Positions 16,167-24,407 of a stretch of DNA of 29,059 bases are shown piece after piece; position 1 is the stretch's first letter, and each line of letters opens with the position of its first letter. The notes under the pieces were generated by a model that was given only the letters and a program-made list of their open reading frames with translations, did not search any database and had not been told where the DNA came from. The stretch comes from Alphaproteobacteria bacterium (GTDB lineage: Bacteria > Pseudomonadota > Alphaproteobacteria > UBA6615), in assembly GCA_029243445.1 (NCBI GenBank), contig JAQWSA010000061.1, forward strand, positions 1 through 29,059, written 5' to 3'. The position numbers and the translations under genes were made by a program.

Positions 16167-17168
16167 ATGACTAAAGAGAAAAAAACAAAAAAAACTACTA
16201 ATGGCTATTTAGAAACCCCTAATGACCTTAAGGTGGCGCACCGGGTGCTAAAATTGGAGGTGGAAGCCTTAGTTAGCATGTCTAAAGGCCTTGATGAGAG
16301 TTTTTCTGATGCGGTCAAAACTCTGTTGTCGGTTAGGGGTAGAGTCGTAGTTACAGGTATGGGCAAAAGCGGTCATATTGCAAGAAAAATATCGGCAACT
16401 TTGGCTAGCACGGGTACACCTTCACACTTTGTCCATCCGGCCGAGGCCAGCCATGGCGATATGGGCATGATTACCCGTGAAGATGGAGTAGTTGCTCTAT
16501 CTAACTCAGGTGAAACACCAGAACTTATTGATCTAATTGACTACTGCAGGCGTTATAGAATTCCTTTAATTTCAATTACTGGGAGGGCCGCAAGTACTTT
16601 AGCAAATTATAGTGACTTTACATTAGCTTTGCCGGCCATAGCTGAGGCCTGTCCAATGGGGCTTGCGCCTACCACATCAACAACGTCTATGCTGGCTATG
16701 GGCGATGCGCTTGCAGTAGCTTTGTTAGAGCGCCGAAATTTCACCATTGAGAATTTTCAGGTTTTGCATCCAGGTGGTAAGCTTGGGCAGGCTTTACTTA
16801 AAGTTAATGATCTTATGCATGTAGGTGAGGAATTACCGTTAACTAGACCTAATTCACTTATGAACGATGTTATTTTAACAATGACAAACAAAATGTTTGG
16901 GTGCGCTGGGGTTGTGGATTCAAAAGGCATACTCACAGGTATAGTGACGGATGGAGATTTACGTCGACATATGTCAAGAGATTTCAGAAATACTACTGCT
17001 GCTGAGGTGATGACTAAATCCCCAAAAACAATATTAACTGATTCTTTGGCGTCAGAGGCTCTTGGCGTTATGAACGACAACACTATAACTGTAATGTTTG
17101 TGGTCGACGCCGATAAGCCTGTTGGAATAGTACATCTACATGACTGTTTGCGCGCGGGTATAGCCTAA
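16167..17168 (+). CDS. kpsF: D-arabinose 5-phosphate isomerase (KpsF/GutQ family)
   Basis: Interconverts D-ribulose 5-phosphate and D-arabinose 5-phosphate, the first committed step toward KDO for the LPS inner core. The 333-residue protein has the normal three-part layout. The SIS sugar-isomerase domain covers about 50-190, with TGMGKSGHIARK, HPAEASHGDMGM and LSNSGETPEL. CBS domain 1 lies around 210-265 (GIVTDGDLRRHM) and CBS domain 2 around 275-330 (DKPVGIVHLHDCL). It leads the lptC-lptA-lptB genes, so precursor supply and LPS export are probably co-expressed. KdsD is an equally valid name. The region before its ATG has no strong Shine-Dalgarno. Confidence 0.94.
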   Translation: MTKEKKTKKTTNGYLETPNDLKVAHRVLKLEVEALVSMSKGLDESFSDAVKTLLSVRGRVVVTGMGKSGHIARKISATLASTGTPSHFVHPAEASHGDMGMITREDGVVALSNSGETPELIDLIDYCRRYRIPLISITGRAASTLANYSDFTLALPAIAEACPMGLAPTTSTTSMLAMGDALAVALLERRNFTIENFQVLHPGGKLGQALLKVNDLMHVGEELPLTRPNSLMNDVILTMTNKMFGCAGVVDSKGILTGIVTDGDLRRHMSRDFRNTTAAEVMTKSPKTILTDSLASEALGVMNDNTITVMFVVDADKPVGIVHLHDCLRAGIA

Positions 17169-17173
17169 ATCTA

Positions 17174-17863
17174 ATGAATGACCGTCCCCCGAAAGAAGTA
17201 TCCGGTGTTGGGCAGCAACCTTTATCTAAAAAATTTGTAGATGTTGGTTTACGCGTTCAGCGTGGTGGGTTTGCTCGTTCAAGATTTGTTGCAGCCATGA
17301 AATATATATTACCTGGTTTGGCAATGGCGTTATTAGTTGTGGTGGTTGCTTGGCCAGAATTTGATAATGATAATGACCGATTTCGAGCTCATGAAGAGGT
17401 TGGCCCGATTGGTACATCGCGCCCGCAGGTCATAAATGCACGATTATTAAGTGTTGATTCCCAATTGCGACCTTTTCAAATAACTGCTGATTCTAGTTCG
17501 CTTAAAAAGAATAAAGAAAGAGAGTTTTATCAACTTGTGAAACCCAAAGCCGATATTGTTCTTGAAGATGGTTCGCGGGTCGCTCTTAGCGCTAAAGATG
17601 GGGAGTACGAAGACGATAAAAAGTATCTATATTTAATTGGCAATGTTAATGTATTTCATAATGCTGGTCATGAATTAAGAACCCCCAAGGCTCTTTTTGA
17701 TCTTGATTTAAATTTGGCATCTGGGGATGAAAAAGTAGAAGGGCAAGGCCCACTAGGAACATTAGAGTCTGAGGGATTCCGTATATTTGAAGGTGGAGAT
17801 CGTATTATGTTTACCGGTAAAACGCGGATGCTTGTTTATAGTGGAGTTGGAAGTGCGGAATGA
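17174..17863 (+). CDS. lptC: LPS export protein LptC
   Basis: LptC is a bitopic inner-membrane protein that receives LPS from LptB2FG and passes it to LptA. The 229-residue protein has a basic cytoplasmic N-terminus and one transmembrane segment at about 42-60. A periplasmic beta-jellyroll domain of LptC/LptA type follows (PFQITADSS, VALSAKDGEYEDDKKYLYLIGNV, LRTPKALFDL). It starts 5 bases after kpsF and its stop codon overlaps the lptA start codon (ATGA). The N-terminal extension is longer than in Escherichia coli LptC (191 residues). Sequence conservation in this family is low, so the gene order strengthens the call. Confidence 0.88.
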   Translation: MNDRPPKEVSGVGQQPLSKKFVDVGLRVQRGGFARSRFVAAMKYILPGLAMALLVVVVAWPEFDNDNDRFRAHEEVGPIGTSRPQVINARLLSVDSQLRPFQITADSSSLKKNKEREFYQLVKPKADIVLEDGSRVALSAKDGEYEDDKKYLYLIGNVNVFHNAGHELRTPKALFDLDLNLASGDEKVEGQGPLGTLESEGFRIFEGGDRIMFTGKTRMLVYSGVGSAE

Positions 17864-18711
17864 ATAAGATTGGATTTTTTGGTTTTTCGACTTTTATATC
17901 CCCATTAGTTTTTTTATTTCTAATCTTTGGGCCTTCTATTGGATTAGCTCAGTCCCTAGGGTTTGGTCAGGATAATAATAAGCCAATTAATATTGAGGCT
18001 AACGAAGGAATTGAGTGGCAGCGTAACGAGAAAGTTTATATTGCTCGCGGAGATGCGCATGCTAGTCAGGGAGAAGTGACTGTTAGAGCAGATGAGTTAA
18101 TGGCCTATTATCGCACAAATAAAAACGGTACTGACGAGATTTATAAAATCCATGCTAACGGTAGCGTTAAAATTAGCTCAAAGACCGAACTAGCAACTTC
18201 TGAAAAAGCTATATACGATCTTATAGCAGGAGTTTTAATTATGACGGGTGGTCCGGTGCGTTTGGTTACACCAGAAGATAAAATAATTGCCTATGATAGT
18301 TTAGAATATTATGAAGGCAAACAACTTGCCATTGCGCGGGGCCGTGCAATGGCTATTAGAGGAGAAAGGAGAGTTCGTGCTGATATTCTGCGTGCACATT
18401 TTGGTGCTGAGAATAAAAAAAGAAATTCATCTAAAATAGAACGTATAGAGGCAGATGGCAATGTACACCTTTCTACAGAATCTGAGATTGTGACTGCCGA
18501 TCGAGGTGATTATAAAATTAATGATGGACTGGCCACGGTTAGCGGAGCAGTTAAAATTACGAGGGGGAAAACTCAACTTAATGGCGACCATGCTGAGGTT
18601 AATTTAAATACTGGACGTAGTCGTTTACTTACCAGTAAACCTGGGTCTAATAATCCGAATAAAAGAGTAAGAGGTATAATAATGCCCTCAGCTCTAAAAA
18701 CAAATAAGTAA
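17860..18711 (+). CDS. lptA: LPS transport periplasmic protein LptA with two OstA-like repeats
   Basis: LptA forms the periplasmic bridge that carries LPS from LptC to LptD. A signal peptide covers about 1-30 (hydrophobic FISPLVFLFLIFGPSIGLA, cleavage probably before Gln31). The mature part begins with the OstA-type INIEANEGIEW. At 283 residues it is much longer than Escherichia coli LptA (185), because the beta-jellyroll is duplicated. Residues 60-84 (IARG.A.A..GE..VRAD.L.A) align with 157-181, and 97-105 (IHANGSVKI) with 196-204 (IEADGNVHL), an offset of 97-99 residues. The ATG overlaps the lptC stop by four bases, showing translational coupling. Confidence 0.88.
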   Translation: MNKIGFFGFSTFISPLVFLFLIFGPSIGLAQSLGFGQDNNKPINIEANEGIEWQRNEKVYIARGDAHASQGEVTVRADELMAYYRTNKNGTDEIYKIHANGSVKISSKTELATSEKAIYDLIAGVLIMTGGPVRLVTPEDKIIAYDSLEYYEGKQLAIARGRAMAIRGERRVRADILRAHFGAENKKRNSSKIERIEADGNVHLSTESEIVTADRGDYKINDGLATVSGAVKITRGKTQLNGDHAEVNLNTGRSRLLTSKPGSNNPNKRVRGIIMPSALKTNK

Positions 18712-18729
18712 AGGTCATCAGAATTAATT

Positions 18730-19515
18730 ATGGTCAATAAATTGGAACACTCTGAAGCCTTAGACCCCCAAACACCTAGACTGGTGGCAGAAAACGAGGG
18801 TTTACTTGCCACTAATATTGGCAAGCGTTTTAGTAAACGTCCGGTGGTTCGAGATGTAAGTATAAAAGTAAAGCGGGGAGAGGCAGTTGGTTTGTTGGGA
18901 CCAAATGGTGCGGGTAAAACAACTTGTTTTTACATGATAACTGGCTTGCTTTCTCCAGATACAGGGATGATATCCCTGGATGGTCATGACATAACTGACT
19001 TGCCGATGTATCGTCGGGCGAGGTTGGGTATTGGTTATTTACCTCAAGAAGCATCAATTTTTAGGGGCCTAACAGTTGAACAAAACATTCGTGCTGTTAT
19101 TGAGGTTATAGAAGCTGATATAGATCGTCGCGAGTCTTTTATAGAAGATTTAATGGCTGAATTCTCAATAAGTCATTTGCGTCGCACTCCATCTCTAGCC
19201 TTGTCTGGGGGAGAACGTAGACGTGTTGAAATTGCACGTGCTATAGCATGCCGCCCACATTTTATGCTGCTCGACGAACCTTTGGCGGGGATTGATCCTA
19301 TAGCTGTCTCTGAAATTCGTGATTTGGTTGGTCATCTTAAACATAGAGGTATAGGTGTTTTGATAACCGATCATAATGTTAGAGAAACATTAGATATTGT
19401 AGACCGAGCATATATTTTACATGATGGTGCCGTACTTATGGGAGGAAACCCTTCTGAAATAGTCGAACACAATGATGTTAGAAGAGTGTATTTGGGCGAA
19501 AAATTTACACTTTAG
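18730..19515 (+). CDS. lptB: LPS export ABC transporter ATPase LptB
   Basis: Cytoplasmic ATPase that powers LPS extraction by LptB2FG. The 261-residue protein has Walker A GPNGAGKT (57-64), Q-loop Gln106 in YLPQEASIF, and signature LSGGE (158-162). It also has Walker B with LLDEP (Asp182, Glu183) and switch His215 in ITDHN. The LPQEASIFRGLTVEQNI stretch is characteristic of LptB. It has about 20 extra N-terminal residues before the nucleotide-binding domain compared with Escherichia coli LptB (241). It follows lptA by 18 bases and precedes rpoN by 11 bases, the classic order. The lptF and lptG permease genes are not in the window. Confidence 0.96.
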   Translation: MVNKLEHSEALDPQTPRLVAENEGLLATNIGKRFSKRPVVRDVSIKVKRGEAVGLLGPNGAGKTTCFYMITGLLSPDTGMISLDGHDITDLPMYRRARLGIGYLPQEASIFRGLTVEQNIRAVIEVIEADIDRRESFIEDLMAEFSISHLRRTPSLALSGGERRRVEIARAIACRPHFMLLDEPLAGIDPIAVSEIRDLVGHLKHRGIGVLITDHNVRETLDIVDRAYILHDGAVLMGGNPSEIVEHNDVRRVYLGEKFTL

Positions 19516-19526
19516 ATTTTATTGCT

Positions 19527-20996
19527 ATGACGCTCTCTCAAAACTTAAGTTTAAAACAATCGCAACTACTTCTTATGACGCCTCAATTACAGCAGGCTAT
19601 TAAGCTGCTGCAATTATCTAATATAGAAGTTGTTGCATATATAGAAAAAGAGATGGAGAAGAATCCTCTACTTAAATTTGAAGACAAAATTTTTGAAGAT
19701 AATGAATTACCGGTCATTGAGGATGAAGTAGTTAGAGAAAACCCTGTCATTCATTCTTCTTCTGTTTTTCATAGTAAAAACACTCTTAATGAAGAAAATA
19801 ACGAACATAAGGTTTTTTCTAATGATCACTCATTTGAAGATTGGTATTCAAATAGCCAAGGTTTAGATATACAAACTGATACAAGATCACCAGAATTGAA
19901 GCAATCAAATAGCTTGCGGGACCACTTATATACACAACTTAATGTTGCTTTTACCGATAAATCAAAACTTATGATTGGGTACAGTTTGATTGATTCGCTT
20001 GATGACGATGGTTACTTATCTTCAACAGTAGATGATATTTCTGAGCAAACCGGCTTTAATAAAAACGAGATTCTAATAGTTTTAGAGAAATGTCGTGAGT
20101 TTGATCCTGTTGGGGTTTTTGCTAGCGACCTAGCAGATTGTTTTTCAATGCAATTGGCAGACCGTGATCGGCTGGACCCGGTAATGAAGGTGTTTCTCGA
20201 AAACTTAGACTTGATGCTATGCTATGATATTTTGGCATTACAGTCGGTTTGTAGAGTAGATAGAGCTGACATAATGGATATTATCTCAGAGTTAAAGTTA
20301 TTAAACCCCAAACCTGGACTTGTTTTTCAGCATGAAATTACTGAATGGGCAATACCTGATATTATTGTTTATCCAAACTCTAAAGGTGGTTGGTTTATAG
20401 AACTAAATAATGAATGTTTACCGCCAGTGGTTGTTGATAAAAAATATTATGACGAGCTATCAAAAAATAATTTATCAAAAAAAGACAAACGTTTTATGCG
20501 TGAAAATTTACAATCAGCGAATTGGTTAGTTAAATCTTTGGACCAACGTTCTAAAACAATATTAAAAGTGATGACCGAAATAGTTAAAAACCAAGATGAT
20601 TTTTTTCAATTTGGAGTTAGTCATTTAAAGCCGTTAGTTTTAAATGACATTGCAAAATCAATAAAAGTGCATGAAAGCACAGTTAGTCGGGTTACATCAA
20701 ATAAATATGTAATGACACCTCGAGGTGTTTTTGAGCTAAAATATTTCTTTACTAATTCTATTAGTTCGATAGACCCCAAAAAGGTTCATTCTTCTGAATC
20801 GGTGCGCACCAAAATAAAAGAGTTAATTGAATCTGAAACTATTTCTACTATACTTTCCGATGACCGTATTGTTGAAATATTAAAATTAGAGGGCATTAAT
20901 ATTGCCCGAAGAACTGTTGCCAAGTACCGGGCAAGTTTGCATATAGCTTCTTCAACTCAACGTCGTAGAAAAAAGTTAGCCCAGCCTGGGGTGTGA
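19527..20996 (+). CDS. rpoN: RNA polymerase sigma-54 factor
   Basis: Sigma-54 directs RNA polymerase to -24/-12 promoters and needs an AAA+ activator. It classically serves nitrogen assimilation, motility and stress genes. The 489-residue protein is complete. The Q-rich region I (SQNLSLKQSQLLLMTPQLQQAIKLLQLS, about 4-31) is followed by an acidic region II. The core-binding domain comes next, then the helix-turn-helix (HESTVSRVTSNKYVMTPRGVFELKYFF). The RpoN box ARRTVAKYR is at 460-468, which reads the -24 element. No Shine-Dalgarno is obvious and lptB ends 11 bases upstream, so it is probably translated from the lpt transcript. No -24/-12 promoter was spotted in the window. Confidence 0.96.
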   Translation: MTLSQNLSLKQSQLLLMTPQLQQAIKLLQLSNIEVVAYIEKEMEKNPLLKFEDKIFEDNELPVIEDEVVRENPVIHSSSVFHSKNTLNEENNEHKVFSNDHSFEDWYSNSQGLDIQTDTRSPELKQSNSLRDHLYTQLNVAFTDKSKLMIGYSLIDSLDDDGYLSSTVDDISEQTGFNKNEILIVLEKCREFDPVGVFASDLADCFSMQLADRDRLDPVMKVFLENLDLMLCYDILALQSVCRVDRADIMDIISELKLLNPKPGLVFQHEITEWAIPDIIVYPNSKGGWFIELNNECLPPVVVDKKYYDELSKNNLSKKDKRFMRENLQSANWLVKSLDQRSKTILKVMTEIVKNQDDFFQFGVSHLKPLVLNDIAKSIKVHESTVSRVTSNKYVMTPRGVFELKYFFTNSISSIDPKKVHSSESVRTKIKELIESETISTILSDDRIVEILKLEGINIARRTVAKYRASLHIASSTQRRRKKLAQPGV

Positions 20997-21290
20997 AAAT
21001 TATATATATAACTTTTTGGTATTATTCTAAATTTATAAGAAATGCATGATTTTTATGCTATTGACAGTAATGCTGACCATTATTATGTTCCGGCCGCCTA
21101 TAAATAGTTGTAATGTTTAGGCCTGACAATCATTAGGATTTTATTACTTAAGTATACATTTTTATAATTTCTATATGTAGTCTCGGCTATCAGGTTTAGA
21201 TAGATGTTAAATTTTTATCCAAATATTTTATGTTGGGATTACGATATTAACTAGCGTTATAGCGGGCGTAAAACTAAAGAGAAGTTTTTA
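20997..21290 (+). other. 294-base spacer between rpoN and ptsN, no hpf gene
   Basis: Many proteobacteria carry hpf (ribosome hibernation factor) between rpoN and ptsN. This spacer is too short for an alphaproteobacterial hpf (about 190 codons) and all frames are broken by stops. It contains TTATATATATAA at 21000-21011 just after rpoN, a consensus promoter at 21061-21089 and the palindrome TACTTAAGTA at 21145-21154. No clear hairpin terminator is visible. Confidence 0.6.
21061..21089 (+). promoter_or_regulatory. Consensus -35 promoter upstream of ptsN
   Basis: A perfect TTGACA is followed after 17 bases by TATGTT (4 of 6 to the -10 consensus). Initiation near 21096 would leave an untranslated leader of about 195 bases before the ptsN ATG at 21291. 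This is the best sigma-70-type promoter match I found in the window and suggests ptsN is transcribed independently of rpoN. Confidence 0.55.
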
Positions 21291-21770
21291 ATGGAAATAT
21301 CTGATTTGCTTACTATTGAGAATGTCATCACTGACCTTCGTGTTACAAGCAAAAAGCAAGCGCTTCAAATACTATCAAAGCATGCTGCCAATAATACAGG
21401 TCAGGATGAGAGAGACATATTTGAAATTTTATCACAGCGCGAACGTCTTGGGACCACAGGTGTTGGGGATGGACGCGCCATTCCACATGGGCATTTGTTG
21501 GGCTTAAAAAAAATTGTAGGATATTTTGCTCGTCTAGAAAAGCCGATTGATTTCGATAGTATAGATGATAGTCCTGTGGATTTAATATTTCTATTATTAG
21601 CGCCCAAAGGATCTGGAGCGGAGCACTTAAAGGCTTTGGCACTTATCTCTCGATTAATGCGCTCTAATGTATTGTGTGAAAAACTACGTGGTGCCAATAA
21701 TGCTGATGCTCTATATGCTTTGCTATCACGAGTCCCACAAACACGTTCTAATCTTAGGGCTGCAAGCTAG
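21291..21770 (+). CDS. ptsN: PTS IIA-like nitrogen regulatory protein
   Basis: EIIA-Ntr, the terminal phosphoryl acceptor of the nitrogen PTS (PtsP, PtsO, PtsN). It regulates potassium, nitrogen and envelope functions by protein contacts and not by sugar transport. The 159-residue protein has the IIA fold with the phosphorylated His66 in GDGRAIPHGHL, preceded by RERLGTTGVG. FLLLAPKGSGAEHLKALALISRLMR, with the second conserved His, is also typical. An AGAGAAG Shine-Dalgarno lies six bases before the ATG. Its neighbour rpoN is the usual one. The stop codon is 3 bases from the stop of the convergent DUF1150 gene. Confidence 0.95.
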   Translation: MEISDLLTIENVITDLRVTSKKQALQILSKHAANNTGQDERDIFEILSQRERLGTTGVGDGRAIPHGHLLGLKKIVGYFARLEKPIDFDSIDDSPVDLIFLLLAPKGSGAEHLKALALISRLMRSNVLCEKLRGANNADALYALLSRVPQTRSNLRAAS

Positions 21771-21773
21771 AAA

Positions 21774-21995
21774 TTAGTGAACACTTACCGGTTCTAGTTC
21801 ATTCTGAAAGATTGTAGCAAAAGCGAGTTCTCGACCATTGACAACTGCTACCTCGTTTCCGTCAGCAGTATGGATGGCATACATTTTAGTCCCCTTCACT
21901 GGTTTGGGTTTGACATATGCAAGTTCCTCTAAGCCTAGTTCAGCAAATTCCTCGGGGGGTAATTCTTCCCAAGTAAGTTCTAATACCTTCACCAA
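21774..21995 (-). CDS. DUF1150 family protein
   Basis: A 73-residue protein of the alphaproteobacterial DUF1150 family, whose function is not known to me. It shows the acidic N-terminal segment (ELTWEELPPEEFAELGLEELAYVKP) and the ending YAIHTADGNEVAVVNGRELAFATIFQNELEPVSVH. Such genes are commonly found right after small heat-shock protein genes, as here, 25 bases after hsp20. There is no ATG start. TTG at 21995 has a GAGGGG Shine-Dalgarno 8 bases upstream; the next codon, GTG at 21992, is an alternative. Confidence 0.85.
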   Translation of the reverse strand: MVKVLELTWEELPPEEFAELGLEELAYVKPKPVKGTKMYAIHTADGNEVAVVNGRELAFATIFQNELEPVSVH

Positions 21996-22020
21996 TTTTT
22001 TAACCCCTCATAAAATAAAA

Positions 22021-22479
22021 TCAGTCGTTATTATGCAAAACATGTAAAGTTTTATTTTTTGTTTTTTCCGGACCCTCAGATATCTTTATTTTTTGAGTTT
22101 TACGTGCAGGTTTTGGTTGCAGTAGATCTATGTGTAAAAGTCCATTAACAAAAATTGCTGATATAACTTCCATGCCCTCCGCAATTATAAAATTACGATT
22201 AAACTGTCTGTTCGCTATACCCCTATGAAGATATACATTTTGATCTTCTTCCTTTTTTTGTCCTTTTATGCTTAGCTGATTATCTTCAAGGATAATTTCT
22301 AAGTCTTTGAGTGAAAACCCTGCTAATGCAAGTGTAATACGCAGTTCATTAGAACCTGTGCGTTCGATGTTGTAAGGAGGGTATCCCTCAATTGGAATTT
22401 TAGCAATTTGCTCAAGGGTACGCTCGAATTGATCAAAACCAAGTAAAAGAGGGCTATTGAGTAAAGAAACTCTTGTCAT
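22021..22479 (-). CDS. Small heat-shock protein, Hsp20/IbpA type
   Basis: An ATP-independent holdase chaperone that binds unfolding proteins for later refolding by DnaK and ClpB. The 152-residue protein has an N-terminal arm (SLLNSPLLLGFDQFERTLEQI) and the alpha-crystallin domain at about 36-125 (YPPYNIERTGSNELRITLALAGF, EILLEDNQLSIKGQ-like strand, YLHRGIANRQFNRNF). The domain ends in the conserved LLHIDL strand. The layout is IbpA/HspA-like, but the symbol is withheld. A strong AAAGGAG Shine-Dalgarno lies 7 bases before the ATG. The DUF1150 gene follows directly. A promoter candidate lies at 22554-22582. Confidence 0.93.
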   Translation of the reverse strand: MTRVSLLNSPLLLGFDQFERTLEQIAKIPIEGYPPYNIERTGSNELRITLALAGFSLKDLEIILEDNQLSIKGQKKEEDQNVYLHRGIANRQFNRNFIIAEGMEVISAIFVNGLLHIDLLQPKPARKTQKIKISEGPEKTKNKTLHVLHNND

Positions 22480-22553
22480 TTATTTACTCCTTTGCTTAAT
22501 GAACCCATACCCTTTGATAATATTATAAGTTCACCAAAAATATCATTAGGTCG

Positions 22554-22582
22554 ATTGTTGACCCAATTAGTATATATTTCAA
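22554..22582 (-). promoter_or_regulatory. Candidate promoter for hsp20-DUF1150
   Basis: On the minus strand TTGAAA and AACAAT are 17 bases apart (5 of 6 and 4 of 6 to sigma-70 consensus). The -35, preceded by G, also resembles the GTTGAAA half of an RpoH (sigma-32) site, but no CCCATNT-like -10 follows. The implied leader is about 68 bases. I cannot tell housekeeping from heat-shock control by eye. Confidence 0.35.
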
Positions 22583-22725
22583 CCTACCCTGCTAATGATC
22601 ATAGTTAGTCTTAAATATATGAATTGCAAGGCCTGAAGTTATAAATGCAATATAGCTTAGATTTTACGGATTGGTATTTCAAATTACTTTATAAACAACG
22701 TTTTTTATGTAGGTTGTGTTTGTTA

Positions 22726-23628
22726 TTAAGTAGGAAAATGAGTTTCCCTTATTCCACAAACACCAACATCCAGAGCTAGAAGGTTTCCCGCATTAAAGTC
22801 TAGCTCTAATTCTTCTTCATTCATCATAATTTTTGCTGATGTAACATATAATATTGATAAATCTTTACCACCAAAGGCACAAGAAGTGGGTCTGGTAACG
22901 GGTAATTTAATTGTACGATTTATGTCACCGTTTGGGGAATAGCGCACTAGACGCCCGCCGCGAAACTCAGAAGACCAATAATACCCTTCACAATCAACTG
23001 TGGCACCATCGCAGGTACCCCTATTAAATTCCTTAGGTATTTTAGCAAATATGCTACGTTTTCCCGGTTCTCCTGACTCAATATTATAGTCATAGGCCCA
23101 TATTATGCGTTTAGGAGAATCGGAAAAATACATCACGCTGCCATCAGGTGACCAGGCCAGTCCGTTTGGCACTAATATGTCATCTAATATGGTTTTACAT
23201 TCATATTTGCTATTAACGCGATAAAGTTTTCCTATTGGTTCTCTATCAAAATATTTATTTGGTGGCCCAGGTGGATCATACATCGTGCCTGCCCAAAACC
23301 GACCTTGTCGATCACATTTACCATCATTGAATCTAGACTTTGGATTATTGTATTCCGGTGAAGCTATTGATTTTATTGTTTTCATGTCAGAGTTAATTAA
23401 AGCTATTCCGCTGCGAAACCCTGCAATCAGCCCACCTCCTTGGCGCAAAGCGATACTTCCTATTTCTTGTTTCATTTTCCAGGATTTATTTTCACGAGTT
23501 ATGGGATTAAAACAATGTATTGCTGGAGACTTAATGTCTATCCAGTATAAAACCTGCTCTTGTTCGGACCAAACAGGACTTTCACCTAAAATTGCTCCTG
23601 TCTTGATTATATCGAGAACTTTTGTCAC
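22726..23628 (-). CDS. SMP-30/gluconolactonase family (LRE) protein
   Basis: A six-bladed beta-propeller hydrolase of the SMP-30/gluconolactonase family, whose members use one divalent metal to open sugar lactones. Family landmarks are LGESPVW with the metal-ligand Glu, YWIDI, RFNDGKCDRQGRFWAGTM, the Asn ligand in VPNGLAWSPDG, and the Asp of YFSDS. CDGATVDCEGYYWSSEFRGGRLVRYSPNG follows. The best start is the GTG at 23628, because AGGAG lies 7 bases before it and the protein then begins VTKVLDIIKTGAILGESP. GTG 23652 would place that Shine-Dalgarno inside the gene. The protein has 300 residues. It is a lone minus-strand gene, divergent from the NIPSNAP gene. The substrate sugar is unknown. Confidence 0.9.
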   Translation of the reverse strand: MTKVLDIIKTGAILGESPVWSEQEQVLYWIDIKSPAIHCFNPITRENKSWKMKQEIGSIALRQGGGLIAGFRSGIALINSDMKTIKSIASPEYNNPKSRFNDGKCDRQGRFWAGTMYDPPGPPNKYFDREPIGKLYRVNSKYECKTILDDILVPNGLAWSPDGSVMYFSDSPKRIIWAYDYNIESGEPGKRSIFAKIPKEFNRGTCDGATVDCEGYYWSSEFRGGRLVRYSPNGDINRTIKLPVTRPTSCAFGGKDLSILYVTSAKIMMNEEELELDFNAGNLLALDVGVCGIRETHFPT

Positions 23629-23735
23629 CAACCCTCTCCTATGATATCCCACAGGGGTTTTTAAACCTTAAGATACAATGTAAAAACAAAAAACAACATT
23701 AAACGAGCTTGCAGTATTATATAAAGGAAATTTAA

Positions 23736-24392
23736 ATGATAATCGATGCACGAACCTATACCGTGGCTGCGGGAAAGATGGCCTATTTCTTAGATACTTA
23801 TGAAAGTAATGGTCTGCCATTACAATATAAGCATGGGTTTGATCTTGCTGGTTATTTTACTGTTGAGACAGGCCCTTTAAATCAAGTAGTACATTATTGG
23901 AAATGGGATAATGCCGCACATCGACAGGAATGCAGGCGCGCATTATATAATGACGCGGATTGGATGGATTACCGGAAGACAAATAGCGAAGGAGTATTTG
24001 TGGGACAGTTTAATCGATTGTTGGCCGCAACAGATATTGTAGAACCTTTTTCGTTTATGGGAAATAATAGTAAGTTAGGTTTCGTTGATGAGCGCACTTA
24101 TACTCTAAATTATGCTCAGGTACCGTCATATGTTGAAATTACAAAGAAAATGGCTATGCCAATTATAAATAGGGCAGGCTGGAAGCTTCTTGGATATTTT
24201 TCATCCGTAACTGGAACTATTAATGATGTTGTGCACTTATGGTATTGGGATAGCCAAGCACAAAGAGAAGAGTTTCAAATTAAAGCGACTAGTGATCCAG
24301 AATGGAAAACTTACCAAGCTGCTAATGGTCATCGTATTCAGAAACAAGAAAGTCGATATTTGGTGCCCACGCGCTTTTCTCCTATTAAATAG
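23736..24392 (+). CDS. NIPSNAP family protein with two domains
   Basis: A 218-residue protein made of two ferredoxin-like NIPSNAP (dimeric alpha-beta barrel) domains. The first (about 1-105) begins MIIDARTYTVAAGKMAYFL and contains LAGYFTVETGPLNQVVHYWKWDN. The second (about 110-215) begins FVDERTYTLNYAQVPSYVE and contains LLGYFSSVTGTINDVVHLWYWDS. The two halves clearly align and reflect duplication. No enzyme activity is established for bacterial members; they often sit near catabolic genes, as here. Good AAAGGAAA Shine-Dalgarno. It reads into the Nudix gene 15 bases downstream. Confidence 0.9.
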   Translation: MIIDARTYTVAAGKMAYFLDTYESNGLPLQYKHGFDLAGYFTVETGPLNQVVHYWKWDNAAHRQECRRALYNDADWMDYRKTNSEGVFVGQFNRLLAATDIVEPFSFMGNNSKLGFVDERTYTLNYAQVPSYVEITKKMAMPIINRAGWKLLGYFSSVTGTINDVVHLWYWDSQAQREEFQIKATSDPEWKTYQAANGHRIQKQESRYLVPTRFSPIK

Positions 24393-24407
24393 TTATAAAA
24401 GGGTTTT

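Noticed and set aside
20997..21290. A decayed hpf pseudogene between rpoN and ptsN
   Set aside because: I could not recognise any HPF-like peptide in any frame of the spacer, so absence is stated rather than a pseudogene.
22480..22560. A ROSE or fourU RNA thermometer upstream of hsp20
   Set aside because: The leader has a strong AAAGGAG but I found no good complementary UYGCU, UUUU or CUCCUUU-type partner within it. Folding software would be needed to revive the idea.
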